Assembly (NCBI RefSeq): GCF_016863635.1
Contig: NZ_BOPG01000051.1
Span: forward strand, 1 to 64,000
Length of the DNA: 64,000 nt
Direction of reading: 5' to 3'
Source of the DNA: Virgisporangium aurantiacum
GTDB lineage: Bacteria; Actinomycetota; Actinomycetes; Mycobacteriales; Micromonosporaceae
Positions 17,005-26,080 of this stretch are shown one piece after another. Under the pieces are notes generated by a model. The model had not been told where the DNA came from, did no database searches, and worked only from the letters and a program-made list of their open reading frames with translations. Position numbers and translations under genes: made by a program. Each line of letters opens with the position of its first letter. Position 1 is the first letter of the stretch.

Positions 17005-17963
17005 CAGGCCTTGACGACGCGGTTGGCCAGCGCGTCCGGGACGGTGATGCCGAGTTCTGCCGCGCGGGCCTGGTTCAGCACGATGGACACCGCTCCGGGT
17101 GTCGTGAACGGGGTCGACGCCACGTCGGCACCGCGCAGCACCTTCGCCGCGTTGACCCCGGCCGAGACGCCGAGTTGCGGGTAGTCCGGGCCGAGGCTGG
17201 CGACGATGCCGGGAGTCCTGGTGTCGCCGCCGACCACGTACAGAGGGAGCCGGGCGCTCGTGGTGGCGGCTCCGATCGCATCGATGCCGGCCGCTACCAG
17301 CGCGTCGGGCCCGAGCAGCACCACGTCGGCGCGTCCGTCGAGACTCCGTGCGGCCTGGGCGACCTCCGCGGTGGAGGCGATCGTCGACTCCGCCACCGTG
17401 AGGCCCGAGGCGCTGGCGGCGGCCCGCAACGCCTTCGTCCAGACCTGCATCGCCTGGTTGGACGGATCGTAGAGGGTACCGATGGTGCCGAGACCCGGGT
17501 GCAGCGCGCGCAGGTCACCGAGGATGAGCGCCGGGTCGACGAAGTCGATGCTGCCGGTCACGTTCTTTCCGGGCCTGTCCAGGCTCGTCGCCACCCCGGC
17601 GCCGACCGGATCACCCATGGCGAGCGCGAATATCGGCCGGTCGGTCACCTGTGTCGCGAGTGCGACGACGGCCGGCGTCCCGATGACGGCGAACGCGTCG
17701 TGACTGGAGCCCGCGAAGTCACGCGCGATGCTGGCGATGAGTGACTGGTCCCCGTTGGCGTTCTTCACGTCGAAGCGCACCGTGGCGACGTCCGCCCGCA
17801 CGGTCTTCGTGAACGCCGCCACGATCGCGTCGATGATCTCGGCCTGGGCCATGACGAGGACGCCGAGCGAATAGCCTGACGGCTCGTCCTTGCCGGCGGA
17901 ACAGCCGGAGAGAACGGCCGCGACACCGAGGGCGCCGGAAACGAGGAAGCGACGTCTGAACAT
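17004..17963 (-). CDS. ABC importer substrate-binding lipoprotein (ABC_sub_bind/TrpX-like)
   Basis: A 319-residue binding protein. The twin-Arg-containing start MFRRRFLVSGALG leads to a lipobox-like VLSGC near residue 21, so it is lipid-anchored outside the membrane. The mature two-lobed protein begins YSLGVLVMAQAEIIDAIV and includes VIGTPAVVALATQVTDRPIF, NVTGSIDFVDPALILGDLR, GTLYDPSNQAMQVW, VLLGPDALVAAGIDAIG and a C-terminal AAELGITVPDAL. Relatives import aromatic amino acids or unknown small molecules; ligand unknown. First gene of a four-gene operon. An 11-bp odd palindrome (GCAACGGTTGC, 17968-17978) lies directly before the start and could be an operator. Confidence 0.9.
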   Translation of the reverse strand: MFRRRFLVSGALGVAAVLSGCSAGKDEPSGYSLGVLVMAQAEIIDAIVAAFTKTVRADVATVRFDVKNANGDQSLIASIARDFAGSSHDAFAVIGTPAVVALATQVTDRPIFALAMGDPVGAGVATSLDRPGKNVTGSIDFVDPALILGDLRALHPGLGTIGTLYDPSNQAMQVWTKALRAAASASGLTVAESTIASTAEVAQAARSLDGRADVVLLGPDALVAAGIDAIGAATTSARLPLYVVGGDTRTPGIVASLGPDYPQLGVSAGVNAAKVLRGADVASTPFTTPGAVSIVLNQARAAELGITVPDALANRVVKA

Positions 17964-18113
17964 GACGGCAACGGTTGCGCGGAGCCGGAGCGCACCGCAT
18001 CGGAAGATCGCCCATGCGCCGCCCGCGCGGAGCCTTAGGGGGACCGGGCAGGTTCCTCAGCTCCGACGGGCAATCACCTTGACCCGATCGACCGTGGACG
18101 ATTTGCTGACGGC

Positions 18114-21083
18114 ATGGGGGTGAGGCGTCTCGTCGGGCGGGGTGACGAGCTTGAGCGGCTCGCGCTCGCCGTCCGGGAGGCGCGTCGGCTCGTTCTCGTG
18201 ACGGGCGAGGTGGGCATCGGCAAGACGCGGCTCGTCGCCCGGGCGGCCACCGCGGCCCGGGAGACCGGCGCGGTCGTGGTCGAGGCACCGTGCCTGCCCC
18301 TCGGCCTGCGCCTGCCGCTCCTGCCGGTCATCGAGGCACTTCGCAGCCTCGCGACGGCTCTGGGCCGGCCGGCCTTCGCCGAACTCCCGCCCTACGCCCT
18401 GGACGAGCTGGCCCGGCTCGTGCCGGAGGTGGTCGGGCGGGCGGCCGCCCCCGACCTGCTCCCCGCGGGCGAGTGGCAACGGCAGCGGCTGTTCGCGGCG
18501 GTCGATCTCGTGCTGGCCCGCGTCGCCGGCAGCCGTCCCGTCGTGCTGGTGGTCGAAGATCTTCACTGGGTCGACGCGGCGACCCTCGATCTGTTGACGT
18601 ACCTCCGCGCCTCGTCCAACGGCTCGCTCACCCTGATCGTGACCTGCCGCAGCGACGAGGCTCCCCTCGACCCGCCGGTCGAGCGATGGCTCGAACAGGC
18701 CCGCCGGCCCGAGACCGTTCGGCTGGAGTTGACCGGCCTGTCCCGTCCGGAGATGGCCGAGCTGGCGGGAATGGCCACCGGCGGCACACCGCACGAGGCC
18801 ATGGTCGAGGAACTGCACCGGCGCACGGAGGGCAACCCGTACTTCGCGGAGGAGCTTCTCGCGGCCAGCGGTGGCGGCGGACTCGCCCGTCAACCGCCCC
18901 GGGCACTCGCCGAACTGCTCGTCGCGCGGTCACGCCGGGTCAGCGTTCCGGCCCGCGCGGTCCTCGCGGTGCTGGCGGTCGCGGGCCGGCCAGTCGCGGA
19001 GACGGTGGTCGCGCGGATCACCGGCATGACGCCGGCAGACGTGGCGGCGGCGATGCACGAACTGGTCGACGCCAGGCTCGCGCTCCCCGACAGTGGCCGT
19101 CCGGAGCTGGGATGCCGGGCACAGCACGCGTTGCTGGCCGAGGCGGTCGCCGTCGACCTGCTGGCCGACGAGCGCCGCGACATCCACGCCGGGATGGCCG
19201 CCGCGCTACAGGCCGTCGACGACCCGGCGCTCTCGGCGGAGATCGCCGGACACTGGGCCGCCGCCGGCCGCCCCGACGACGAACTGGCGTCGCTGCTCGC
19301 CGCCGCCGAGCACAGCCACCGCATGCGCGCGTACTCGCAGGCCGCCGACCTCTGGCAACGCGCGACCGGCATAGCGGAGAGCCGGCCCGACGCGGCGGAG
19401 AAGTCCGGCGTGGAACCGGGATGGCTGCGGATCCGGGCCATCGACGCGCTCCAGGCGTGCGGCCGCGACCTGGACGCCGGGACGGTCACCGAGCAGACGT
19501 ACGCGAAACTCCGTGGCCCGGCCAGCGGCGCGCTCCTGGCGGCCGTGCTGCACCGGACCGCCTGGTACCGCGGCGTCATCGCGCCGCGGGAAGCGCCGCC
19601 CGGCACCGCATATGCCATCTTCGACGAGGCCACCCGCGCCTACGCGGAGCTGCCCCGGTCGGCCGAGTACGCACGCTTTCTCGCTGACTACGCGCGGTTC
19701 ATGTGGATGGACAGTGGCGACAGGGCAAGCGAGCCCATCTTCCGGCGAGCCCTCGACGTCGCCGATGGGTGCGGAGACGTTCTCGACGGGGCCTACGCGT
19801 TCATCGGGCTCGCCGACGTCGCGTTCCTGCACGGTGATCCCGCTGACGGGTTCGCCCTGCTCGACCGTGCCCGGGTTCACTCCGGACGGTACAGCGAGCT
19901 GAGTCTCCGGGTCGACCTGCTGATCGCCGACAGCCTCAGCAACGCGCTGCTCAAGATGGGCGACCTGGCGCAGGCGGAACGGGTTGCGCTGGAGGGCCTC
20001 GAACGGGCCCACCGGGCGGGTGCGGCCGCCGGCTACTCGGGCGCGGTGCTGCACCACAACGCGGCGGAGGCGTTCCTGGAACGCGGCCTCGTCGACGCCG
20101 CGGCGGCCGTCCTCTCCGACGTCTGTGCCAGCGAGCCGCGGCTCGACGACTGGAATCTCCACCTGTGCCAGGCGCAGGTGGAGATCTGTCGCGGCGCGGT
20201 CGACGTCGCGCTGGCTCGTACCCGCGCGGTCGACCTGCTGGAGCTGACCGGTCCGCGGATGTGGGTGTACGAGCGGACGCGGCTCCTGCCGCGGGCACCG
20301 CTGTGGGCCGGCGACCCCGCCATGGCCCTCGACCGGGTCGAGAAGGCGCTGGCGCTGCTGGCCGGCTGCGCTGTGGAGCAGTTCTGCGGTGAGCTGTTCG
20401 CGCACGGCGCCCGGGCCGCGGCCGACCTGGCCGAGACCGCACGGGCGCGTCGCGACGACGAGGCGGAACGGAGCGCCCTCGACGCCGCCGACCGGCTCGT
20501 GGCCGCGCAGGAGCGGATGCCGGGCCGGCCCCTTCGCGACCACCCGTTCCTGGCGACCGTGCCGGGCGACCGGGCCGACTGGTACGCCGAGCTGACGCGG
20601 GTACGTGGCGTACCGGACCCGGACGCCTGGGCCGAGGCGGCCGAGGCCTGGGAGCGGCTCGGCCGCCCGCACCGCAGGGCGTACGCGTTGTGGCGGCAGG
20701 CGCAGGCGCTGCTGTCCACGTCCCGCAACTCGACCACCGCGGTCGACGCGCTACGCGCGGCGGCCGGTGCGGCGAACGGGATGGCGCCCCTGACCGCCGC
20801 CATCGACCGGTTGGCCCGGCGTTCCCGGATCTCCCTTGACGAGAAGCCGGCGCAGGCACCGGCCGCGTCGGCCGACCCCTACCGCCTGACCAACCGGGAG
20901 CGGCACGTCCTCCGGATGATCGCCCACGGATACACCAACGCGCAGATCGGCGCGGAGCTGTTCATGAGCCCGAAGACCGCGAGCGTGCACGTGAGCAACA
21001 TCCTGCGCAAGCTCAACGTCGCCAACCGCGCCGAAGCGGCGGCCGTGGGCGAACGGGCCGGGTTGACGGACCCCGTCCCGTAG
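18114..21083 (+). CDS. LuxR-family regulator with AAA/STAND domain (LAL type)
   Basis: A 989-residue MalT-like regulator. The N-terminal ATPase has Walker A TGEVGIGKTRLV (about residues 25-36) and Walker B VVLVVEDLHWVD (near 145), with later arginine-rich sensor elements. A long alpha-helical TPR-like middle follows (about 330-900). The C-terminal LuxR helix-turn-helix is at about 920-980 (LTNRERHVLRMIAHGYTNAQ, FMSPKTASVHVSNILRKLNV). Ligand binding to the helical region is expected to control ATP-dependent oligomerisation. TTGACC sits about 30 bases before the ATG. The gene is divergent from the importer operon and converges on an AfsR-like gene. Target genes are not evident. Confidence 0.92.
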   Translation: MGVRRLVGRGDELERLALAVREARRLVLVTGEVGIGKTRLVARAATAARETGAVVVEAPCLPLGLRLPLLPVIEALRSLATALGRPAFAELPPYALDELARLVPEVVGRAAAPDLLPAGEWQRQRLFAAVDLVLARVAGSRPVVLVVEDLHWVDAATLDLLTYLRASSNGSLTLIVTCRSDEAPLDPPVERWLEQARRPETVRLELTGLSRPEMAELAGMATGGTPHEAMVEELHRRTEGNPYFAEELLAASGGGGLARQPPRALAELLVARSRRVSVPARAVLAVLAVAGRPVAETVVARITGMTPADVAAAMHELVDARLALPDSGRPELGCRAQHALLAEAVAVDLLADERRDIHAGMAAALQAVDDPALSAEIAGHWAAAGRPDDELASLLAAAEHSHRMRAYSQAADLWQRATGIAESRPDAAEKSGVEPGWLRIRAIDALQACGRDLDAGTVTEQTYAKLRGPASGALLAAVLHRTAWYRGVIAPREAPPGTAYAIFDEATRAYAELPRSAEYARFLADYARFMWMDSGDRASEPIFRRALDVADGCGDVLDGAYAFIGLADVAFLHGDPADGFALLDRARVHSGRYSELSLRVDLLIADSLSNALLKMGDLAQAERVALEGLERAHRAGAAAGYSGAVLHHNAAEAFLERGLVDAAAAVLSDVCASEPRLDDWNLHLCQAQVEICRGAVDVALARTRAVDLLELTGPRMWVYERTRLLPRAPLWAGDPAMALDRVEKALALLAGCAVEQFCGELFAHGARAAADLAETARARRDDEAERSALDAADRLVAAQERMPGRPLRDHPFLATVPGDRADWYAELTRVRGVPDPDAWAEAAEAWERLGRPHRRAYALWRQAQALLSTSRNSTTAVDALRAAAGAANGMAPLTAAIDRLARRSRISLDEKPAQAPAASADPYRLTNRERHVLRMIAHGYTNAQIGAELFMSPKTASVHVSNILRKLNVANRAEAAAVGERAGLTDPVP

Positions 21084-21126
21084 CTCGACCTGTGCGTCCA
21101 CGCGGACGCGTTCCTGGAACACGGGC

Positions 21127-24100
21127 TCAGCGGTCGTCAGAGGGCATCGACCGTTCGGGGCCGTCGTCGGTCAGGAACGGCGGAACCCGCATCGACGCCT
21201 CGTCGAGGTTCAACGCGGCGAGGACCGACCGTCGTTCCGCGCGGTAGGTGGCGGCCGCGGCTTCGTCGCCGGCAGCGGCCGAGATCCGGTCGAGGCGGGC
21301 CAGCACCCGTACGATCTGGGGCTGCGAACCCGTGCCGCGCCAGACGTCCAGGGCCCGGCGCAACGGGATCAGCGCCTCGGCCCAGCGTCCCTCGGCCGCG
21401 GCCAGGTCGGCCAGGGCCCGCAACGTCTCGGCGAGGCCGTCGGGTCGCCCGAGCTTCTGGTGTGCCACGAGCGCCCGGTCGAGTCGGGCCGCGGCGTCGC
21501 TCCACCGACCTTGCCGGATGTCCACGTCGGCCATCGCCTGCTCGACGTACGCCGTGCCCAGGTCGTCGCGCACCTCTTGACTGGTCCGCAGCGCCGCGCC
21601 CAGTGCCCGCTCGGCGTCATCGAGCTTGCCGATGTCGGTGAGCGCCAGCCCGTAGTGGTAGCGGTGGAGCGCGGTCCGCAGCGACCTGCCCGGCGCACCG
21701 TCGAGGGCGACTGCCTCCTCCAGCAGCGGCACGGCCGTTGCGGCGTCACCCACCTCCCACAGAGCGAAGCCGAGGGTGTCGAGGCAGTCGCAGAGCAGCC
21801 CATCGGCGACCGCCGGGCCGCGGGCCTCCGTCACCGCCTGTTCCAGTCGGTCGAAAGCCTCACGCGCCCGCCCGGCGTGCAACGCGGCCAGGCCGGAGTT
21901 TCTGAGCGCGACCACGTGTCGCTCCGGGTCGCCGAGCCGGCCCGCCACGGCCAGGTGCTCAGCCGCGATCTCCGGCAGTTGGGCGTACCGGTCGCGGTGC
22001 AGGTGGGCCTTGAAGAGCCCGTCGAGCAAGCGGGCGAGGAGAGGGTCCGATCCGGACGCACGGACACACGAGATCGCTTGGTGGAGCACCTGTTCCCAGT
22101 CGTCGGCGTAGCACCGGTGCCAGAAGAAGGCCGACAGGCGCAGCGCGAGCGCGCCGGCGATGTCCGGTAGCTCCGACCGGGAGGCGTGGTCGACCGCGAC
22201 GACCAGGCCGGCGCGTTCGGTTTCGAACCAGTCGAGCGGGCTGGCCCGCACCGCGTGCACCCCGCTGTCCGGTGGCGGCGCGACGCCCTCGTCACATTCG
22301 CCCGCGGGGTCTCCCAGCAGCATGTCGGCTTCACCGGCCAACGCGAGCCAGCCGGTGAGTGCCCGTTCCAGCGCCCGGGCCCACTCGACCGGTGTTTCGT
22401 CGCTCGCGTGGCGCTCCCGGGCATACTCGGCGACCAGCTCGTGCAACCGGTACCGACGCTGGCCCACGATGTCGAGACCGAGCGGTTCCACCAGATGGAC
22501 GTCGGTGAGCTCGTCGACCAGCTTCCGGGTCTGCGCGGGCGTCACGTCGAGGAGCGCCTGTGCGACCCACTCCGGCCAGTCGGCCGTGGCGAACGAGCCC
22601 AGCCGCTGCAACAGCCGTCGCGCGTCAGCCGGCAGTGCGTCGCAGCTCAGCGCGATGCTGGCCCGAACATCGAGGTCGCCGACCGTCAACTCGTCCAACC
22701 GGCCCCGGTGCGCGGCCAGTCGCCGGCGGAACTCGTCCAGGGTGGCGTCCGGCCGTGGCGCGAGCCGGGCCGCCGCGATGCAGACGGCGAGCGGCAGCCC
22801 ACCGCAGAGCCGCACGATCTCCCGCGCCGCCTCGGGCTCGGCGGCGACGCGTGCAGCGCCCGCGCCCTTGGCCAGCAACCGGACCGCTTCCTCGGTCGGC
22901 AGCGCCGGCACCTCGACGCGGACCGCGGTCAGCAGCGCCCCCAACTGCCGCCGCGAGGTCACCACCACGCCGCCCGCCCCGGGCAGCAGCGGCCGCACCT
23001 GCGGCTCGTCACCGGCGTCGTCGAGCACCACCAGCGTCCGGCCGTCCGCGAGATGGCTGCGGTACAACGTGACCCGCTCCTCCGGGTCTGTCGGCATCTG
23101 GCCGCTGTCGACGCCCAACGCGCGCAGAAACCGCTCGAGGATCCGGTACGGGTCCGCCGGTTGGTCGTGGCTGCCGCGCAGGTCGGCGTAGAGCTGCCCG
23201 TTCGAGAACACCGCGGTCAGCCCGTGACCCGCCGACACCGCCAGCGCGCTCTTACCCACTCCGCCCGGCCCGACCAGCAACACCACCGGTGCCGTGCCTT
23301 CCAGTTCCCGCACGACCCGGTCGAGCAGCTGACCGCGACCGGTCAGCGGCGCGGCGGGTGGAAGCTGGCGCGGCACCGGTCGCACGGCCGTCGCAATCGC
23401 GGTCCCCAACGGGTCGCCACGCAGGATCCGCCGCTGGGTGGTGCGCAGCGCCGGCCCCGGTTCCACGCCCAGGTCGTCGAAGAAACGCCGGTGCGCGCGG
23501 CGGTAGACGGTGAGCGCCTCGGCCCGGCGACCCACGCCGGCGAGGGCCAGCATCTGCCGGCTGTAGAGCCGCTCGGCGTACGGATTATCGGCGACCAGCG
23601 GCTCGACATCGCGCAGCGCCGCGTCGTAGTCACCGAGCGCCAGTGCGGCGTCCAGCTTGATCTCGGCGGCGGCGAGCCGCTCCTGGTGGAGGGTCGCGCG
23701 AACCTCCCCGGCGAGGGCGTCGGCGACGTCGGCCAACGCCGGCCCGCGCCACAGCGACAGTGCCTGGTCCAGCAGCGCCACCGCGACCGTGTGGTCGCCG
23801 GTCGCGGCCGCCGCACGCCCCCGCTCGGCGAGTCCGCGAAACGTCGCCAGGTCGAGCCGGTGCGGCCCCAGGCGTAGCGTGTATCCGGCCGGCCTGGTCT
23901 CGATCAGGGACGCGTCCGCGCCGCGGAACCGGCGCCGCAGGTTGCTGATCAGGTTGTGCAGTTGCGCCTTCGCGGAGTCCGGTGGCCGGTCCCAGAGCCG
24001 GGCGACCAGCAACTCGGTGGGGGTCAACCGCTCGGCGTTGACCAGGAGGGTGGCGAGCACCAGCCGCTCCCGCCCGCTGCCGCTCGGTAGGAGCCGTCCC

Positions 24101-24141
24101 CGATCGTGGACTTCGACCGGCCCCAGGATTCCGAATTCCAC
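21127..24141 (-). CDS. AfsR-like SARP regulator with NB-ARC and TPR domains
   Basis: A 1004-residue regulator. The winged-helix SARP domain (FGILGPVEV, LVLATLLVNA, LLVARLWDRPP, LHNLISNLRRRF) is followed by BTAD (about 95-245, ending FFDDLGVEPGPALRTTQRRI). The NB-ARC/STAND ATPase comes next (about 265-560: Walker A VGPGGVGKSALAVS, TLVVLDDAGDE, GGVVVTSRRQLGALL, CGGLPLAVCIAAARL). A C-terminal TPR region follows (about 640-960, several ALHAGRAREAFDRLEQ-like units). This is the AfsR/SARP-STAND form that often controls secondary metabolism. It is convergent with the LAL gene, only 43 bases apart, and divergent from the kinase gene. No biosynthetic cluster is adjacent. Confidence 0.93.
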   Translation of the reverse strand: MEFGILGPVEVHDRGRLLPSGSGRERLVLATLLVNAERLTPTELLVARLWDRPPDSAKAQLHNLISNLRRRFRGADASLIETRPAGYTLRLGPHRLDLATFRGLAERGRAAAATGDHTVAVALLDQALSLWRGPALADVADALAGEVRATLHQERLAAAEIKLDAALALGDYDAALRDVEPLVADNPYAERLYSRQMLALAGVGRRAEALTVYRRAHRRFFDDLGVEPGPALRTTQRRILRGDPLGTAIATAVRPVPRQLPPAAPLTGRGQLLDRVVRELEGTAPVVLLVGPGGVGKSALAVSAGHGLTAVFSNGQLYADLRGSHDQPADPYRILERFLRALGVDSGQMPTDPEERVTLYRSHLADGRTLVVLDDAGDEPQVRPLLPGAGGVVVTSRRQLGALLTAVRVEVPALPTEEAVRLLAKGAGAARVAAEPEAAREIVRLCGGLPLAVCIAAARLAPRPDATLDEFRRRLAAHRGRLDELTVGDLDVRASIALSCDALPADARRLLQRLGSFATADWPEWVAQALLDVTPAQTRKLVDELTDVHLVEPLGLDIVGQRRYRLHELVAEYARERHASDETPVEWARALERALTGWLALAGEADMLLGDPAGECDEGVAPPPDSGVHAVRASPLDWFETERAGLVVAVDHASRSELPDIAGALALRLSAFFWHRCYADDWEQVLHQAISCVRASGSDPLLARLLDGLFKAHLHRDRYAQLPEIAAEHLAVAGRLGDPERHVVALRNSGLAALHAGRAREAFDRLEQAVTEARGPAVADGLLCDCLDTLGFALWEVGDAATAVPLLEEAVALDGAPGRSLRTALHRYHYGLALTDIGKLDDAERALGAALRTSQEVRDDLGTAYVEQAMADVDIRQGRWSDAAARLDRALVAHQKLGRPDGLAETLRALADLAAAEGRWAEALIPLRRALDVWRGTGSQPQIVRVLARLDRISAAAGDEAAAATYRAERRSVLAALNLDEASMRVPPFLTDDGPERSMPSDDR

Positions 24142-24259
24142 GGGTCATTGATACACGCCCCGGCCCGCTCACAACTCTCTAACAGCGGTTCGGTGCCGGC
24201 GCCGATGCGCCGCTACGGTGGGCGGACTTTGCCCGGCGCAAGAGAATGGTTGTGAACTG

Positions 24260-26080
24260 GTGTCGATGGACGGGGGCCCGGGCTTCGTCGGCCCGGCCGA
24301 CGCGCTGGACCGGTACGAGCTCGTGGAACGGCGAGCGGCCGGCGGTGAGGGCGAGGTCTGGCTGGCCCGTGAACGTCACGGCGCCGAGTCGTTCTCCTAT
24401 GCCGTGAAGGTGATCCGGATCGACGAGGACTCGGTCGCCGAGCGCCATCTCGACGAGCTGCGGCTCCAGGCCGCGCTCGCCACGCACCTGGAGCATCCGG
24501 CGCTGGTGAAGGTGAAGGAGGTCTTCCTCGGCCCGCCACCGCACCCCGCCGGTCAGGGAGCCGTCGGCACCGGGAAGCGGCTGTACTTCGTGATGAAGTG
24601 GATCGAAGGACGCAACCTTCAGGAAGCCCTCGAACGTGGCGAGCTCACGGGTCTCGACGTGTTGGCGCCGCTGGAGCCGATCGCCGAGGCGATCGACCAC
24701 CTGCACAGCGGACGGGACACCAACGGCGCCCCGGTGATCCACCGCGACATCAAGCCCGCGAACGTCCTGCTCGCCGCCGACGGCCGGGTGTACCTGGTGG
24801 ACTTCGGGCTGGTACGCCTGCGCAGCACCGACCGGACCTCGCGGATCTTCGGCACCGCACCGTTCATGGCGCCGGAGTCACTGGCCCGCGGCGAATACAC
24901 CCCGGCGACCGACCGGTACACGCTGGGCGCCACCGTCTACTACGCGCTGACCGGCGAGGCGCCGGTGCCCGGCGACCTGGACGGGATGACGCAGCGACTG
25001 AGGGCGGCCCTCGGACAGGGCCGGGACCGGGAGGTGCGCGGCATCCTCGCGATGCTCGCGGTGCAACCCGACGCGCGTCCCGCCGGGGCCGCCGACTGGG
25101 TCCGGGCCCTGCGAGCGGCGCCGCTGCAGACGACGGCCGGCTTCGGGCCGTCGGGTCCGCCCACCACGGCAGCGCCTCCGTCCGGATACCCGGTGCCGCC
25201 CGGCTCCGGTGCGCCGCCACGACCGGTGAGCTATCCGATGCCGCCGGGCAGCCTCGGCGGACCGCCGACCGGCGCGCCGTCGGGCCCGGCCGGCTATCCG
25301 ATGCCGCCCGGCGGTCTCGGCCCACCGCGGCTCGCCCCGACCGCCGGCGGCTACCTGGGCGCCCCACCCCCGCCGAAGAAGAACGGCGGCAAGGTGGCTC
25401 TCGTGATCGTCGGCGTGGTGCTGCTGGTCCTCACCGGCTGCTGCTTTTCCCTCTACAAGTTCGGGGCGGCCACGCAGGACGGCGGCGGCCTGTCCGGCAG
25501 CGGTCCCGGCGCCCGCCCCACCCGGTCGATCGACAAGAGCAAGCCGCCGCCGCCGGTGACGGAGCTGCGGGCGGCGCTGGTCTCGGTAGGTGACATCGCC
25601 GGGGTGATGCGCGCATCGCCCGACTCGATCAACTCGAGGTCCGACCAGGACTATCTTCAGGGTGGGCTGGCCAAGCTGACGATGTGTGCCGACGGCGCGG
25701 TGGCCGGGGACGCCATCGCCGGCGCCGAGACGAACAGCTTCAAGGTCCTGGGTGCCGAGGGCTACCCGTACGTGAGTTCGGCCGTCGCCGGCTTCTACGG
25801 CGACGAGGCGAAGGTCTTCTTCGCCTCGTTGCGCACCCAAGCGGGCCGATGCGGGTGGACGGAGATGCAGACTCCGAAGCTCGGCGACGAAGCGCTCGGG
25901 GTCTACTCCGACAGTGGGAACACCAAGCTGGCCATCGTGTTCGTCCGGAGCGGTCAGGCGGCCATCGAGGTCGTGGTGACGGGGCAGACCTTCATGGACC
26001 TTGTCCACGGCAGCTACCAGTCGGACGTGCTCCAACTCGCCACCGCGATGGCGCAGCGGCTCCCGAAGAGCGGTACATGA
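24260..26080 (+). CDS. Membrane serine/threonine protein kinase with extracytoplasmic sensor
   Basis: About 606 residues. The N-terminal Ser/Thr kinase domain (about 15-280) has the glycine loop AAGGEGEV, the beta-3 lysine in YAVKVI, HRDIKPANVLL, DFG in VYLVDFGLV and the substrate-side GTAPFMAPE. A proline/glycine-rich linker contains repeated SYPMPPGSLG-like units (about 300-375). A membrane helix follows near 385-405 (KVALVIVGVVLLVLTGCC). A folded outside domain of about 190 residues comes last, with conserved-looking MCADGAVAGD and AQRLPKS. GTG at 24260 or ATG at 24266 is preferred over the GTG at 24218, because the kinase fold starts soon after. The stop overlaps the FHA-ABC gene start (ATGA), so the transporter is the prime candidate substrate. 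Confidence 0.9.
   Translation: MSMDGGPGFVGPADALDRYELVERRAAGGEGEVWLARERHGAESFSYAVKVIRIDEDSVAERHLDELRLQAALATHLEHPALVKVKEVFLGPPPHPAGQGAVGTGKRLYFVMKWIEGRNLQEALERGELTGLDVLAPLEPIAEAIDHLHSGRDTNGAPVIHRDIKPANVLLAADGRVYLVDFGLVRLRSTDRTSRIFGTAPFMAPESLARGEYTPATDRYTLGATVYYALTGEAPVPGDLDGMTQRLRAALGQGRDREVRGILAMLAVQPDARPAGAADWVRALRAAPLQTTAGFGPSGPPTTAAPPSGYPVPPGSGAPPRPVSYPMPPGSLGGPPTGAPSGPAGYPMPPGGLGPPRLAPTAGGYLGAPPPPKKNGGKVALVIVGVVLLVLTGCCFSLYKFGAATQDGGGLSGSGPGARPTRSIDKSKPPPPVTELRAALVSVGDIAGVMRASPDSINSRSDQDYLQGGLAKLTMCADGAVAGDAIAGAETNSFKVLGAEGYPYVSSAVAGFYGDEAKVFFASLRTQAGRCGWTEMQTPKLGDEALGVYSDSGNTKLAIVFVRSGQAAIEVVVTGQTFMDLVHGSYQSDVLQLATAMAQRLPKSGT

Noticed and set aside
21094..21109. Hairpin GCGTCC/GGACGC as terminator between the two STAND regulators
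   Set aside because: The 6-bp stem is too short to support a terminator call in DNA of this GC content.
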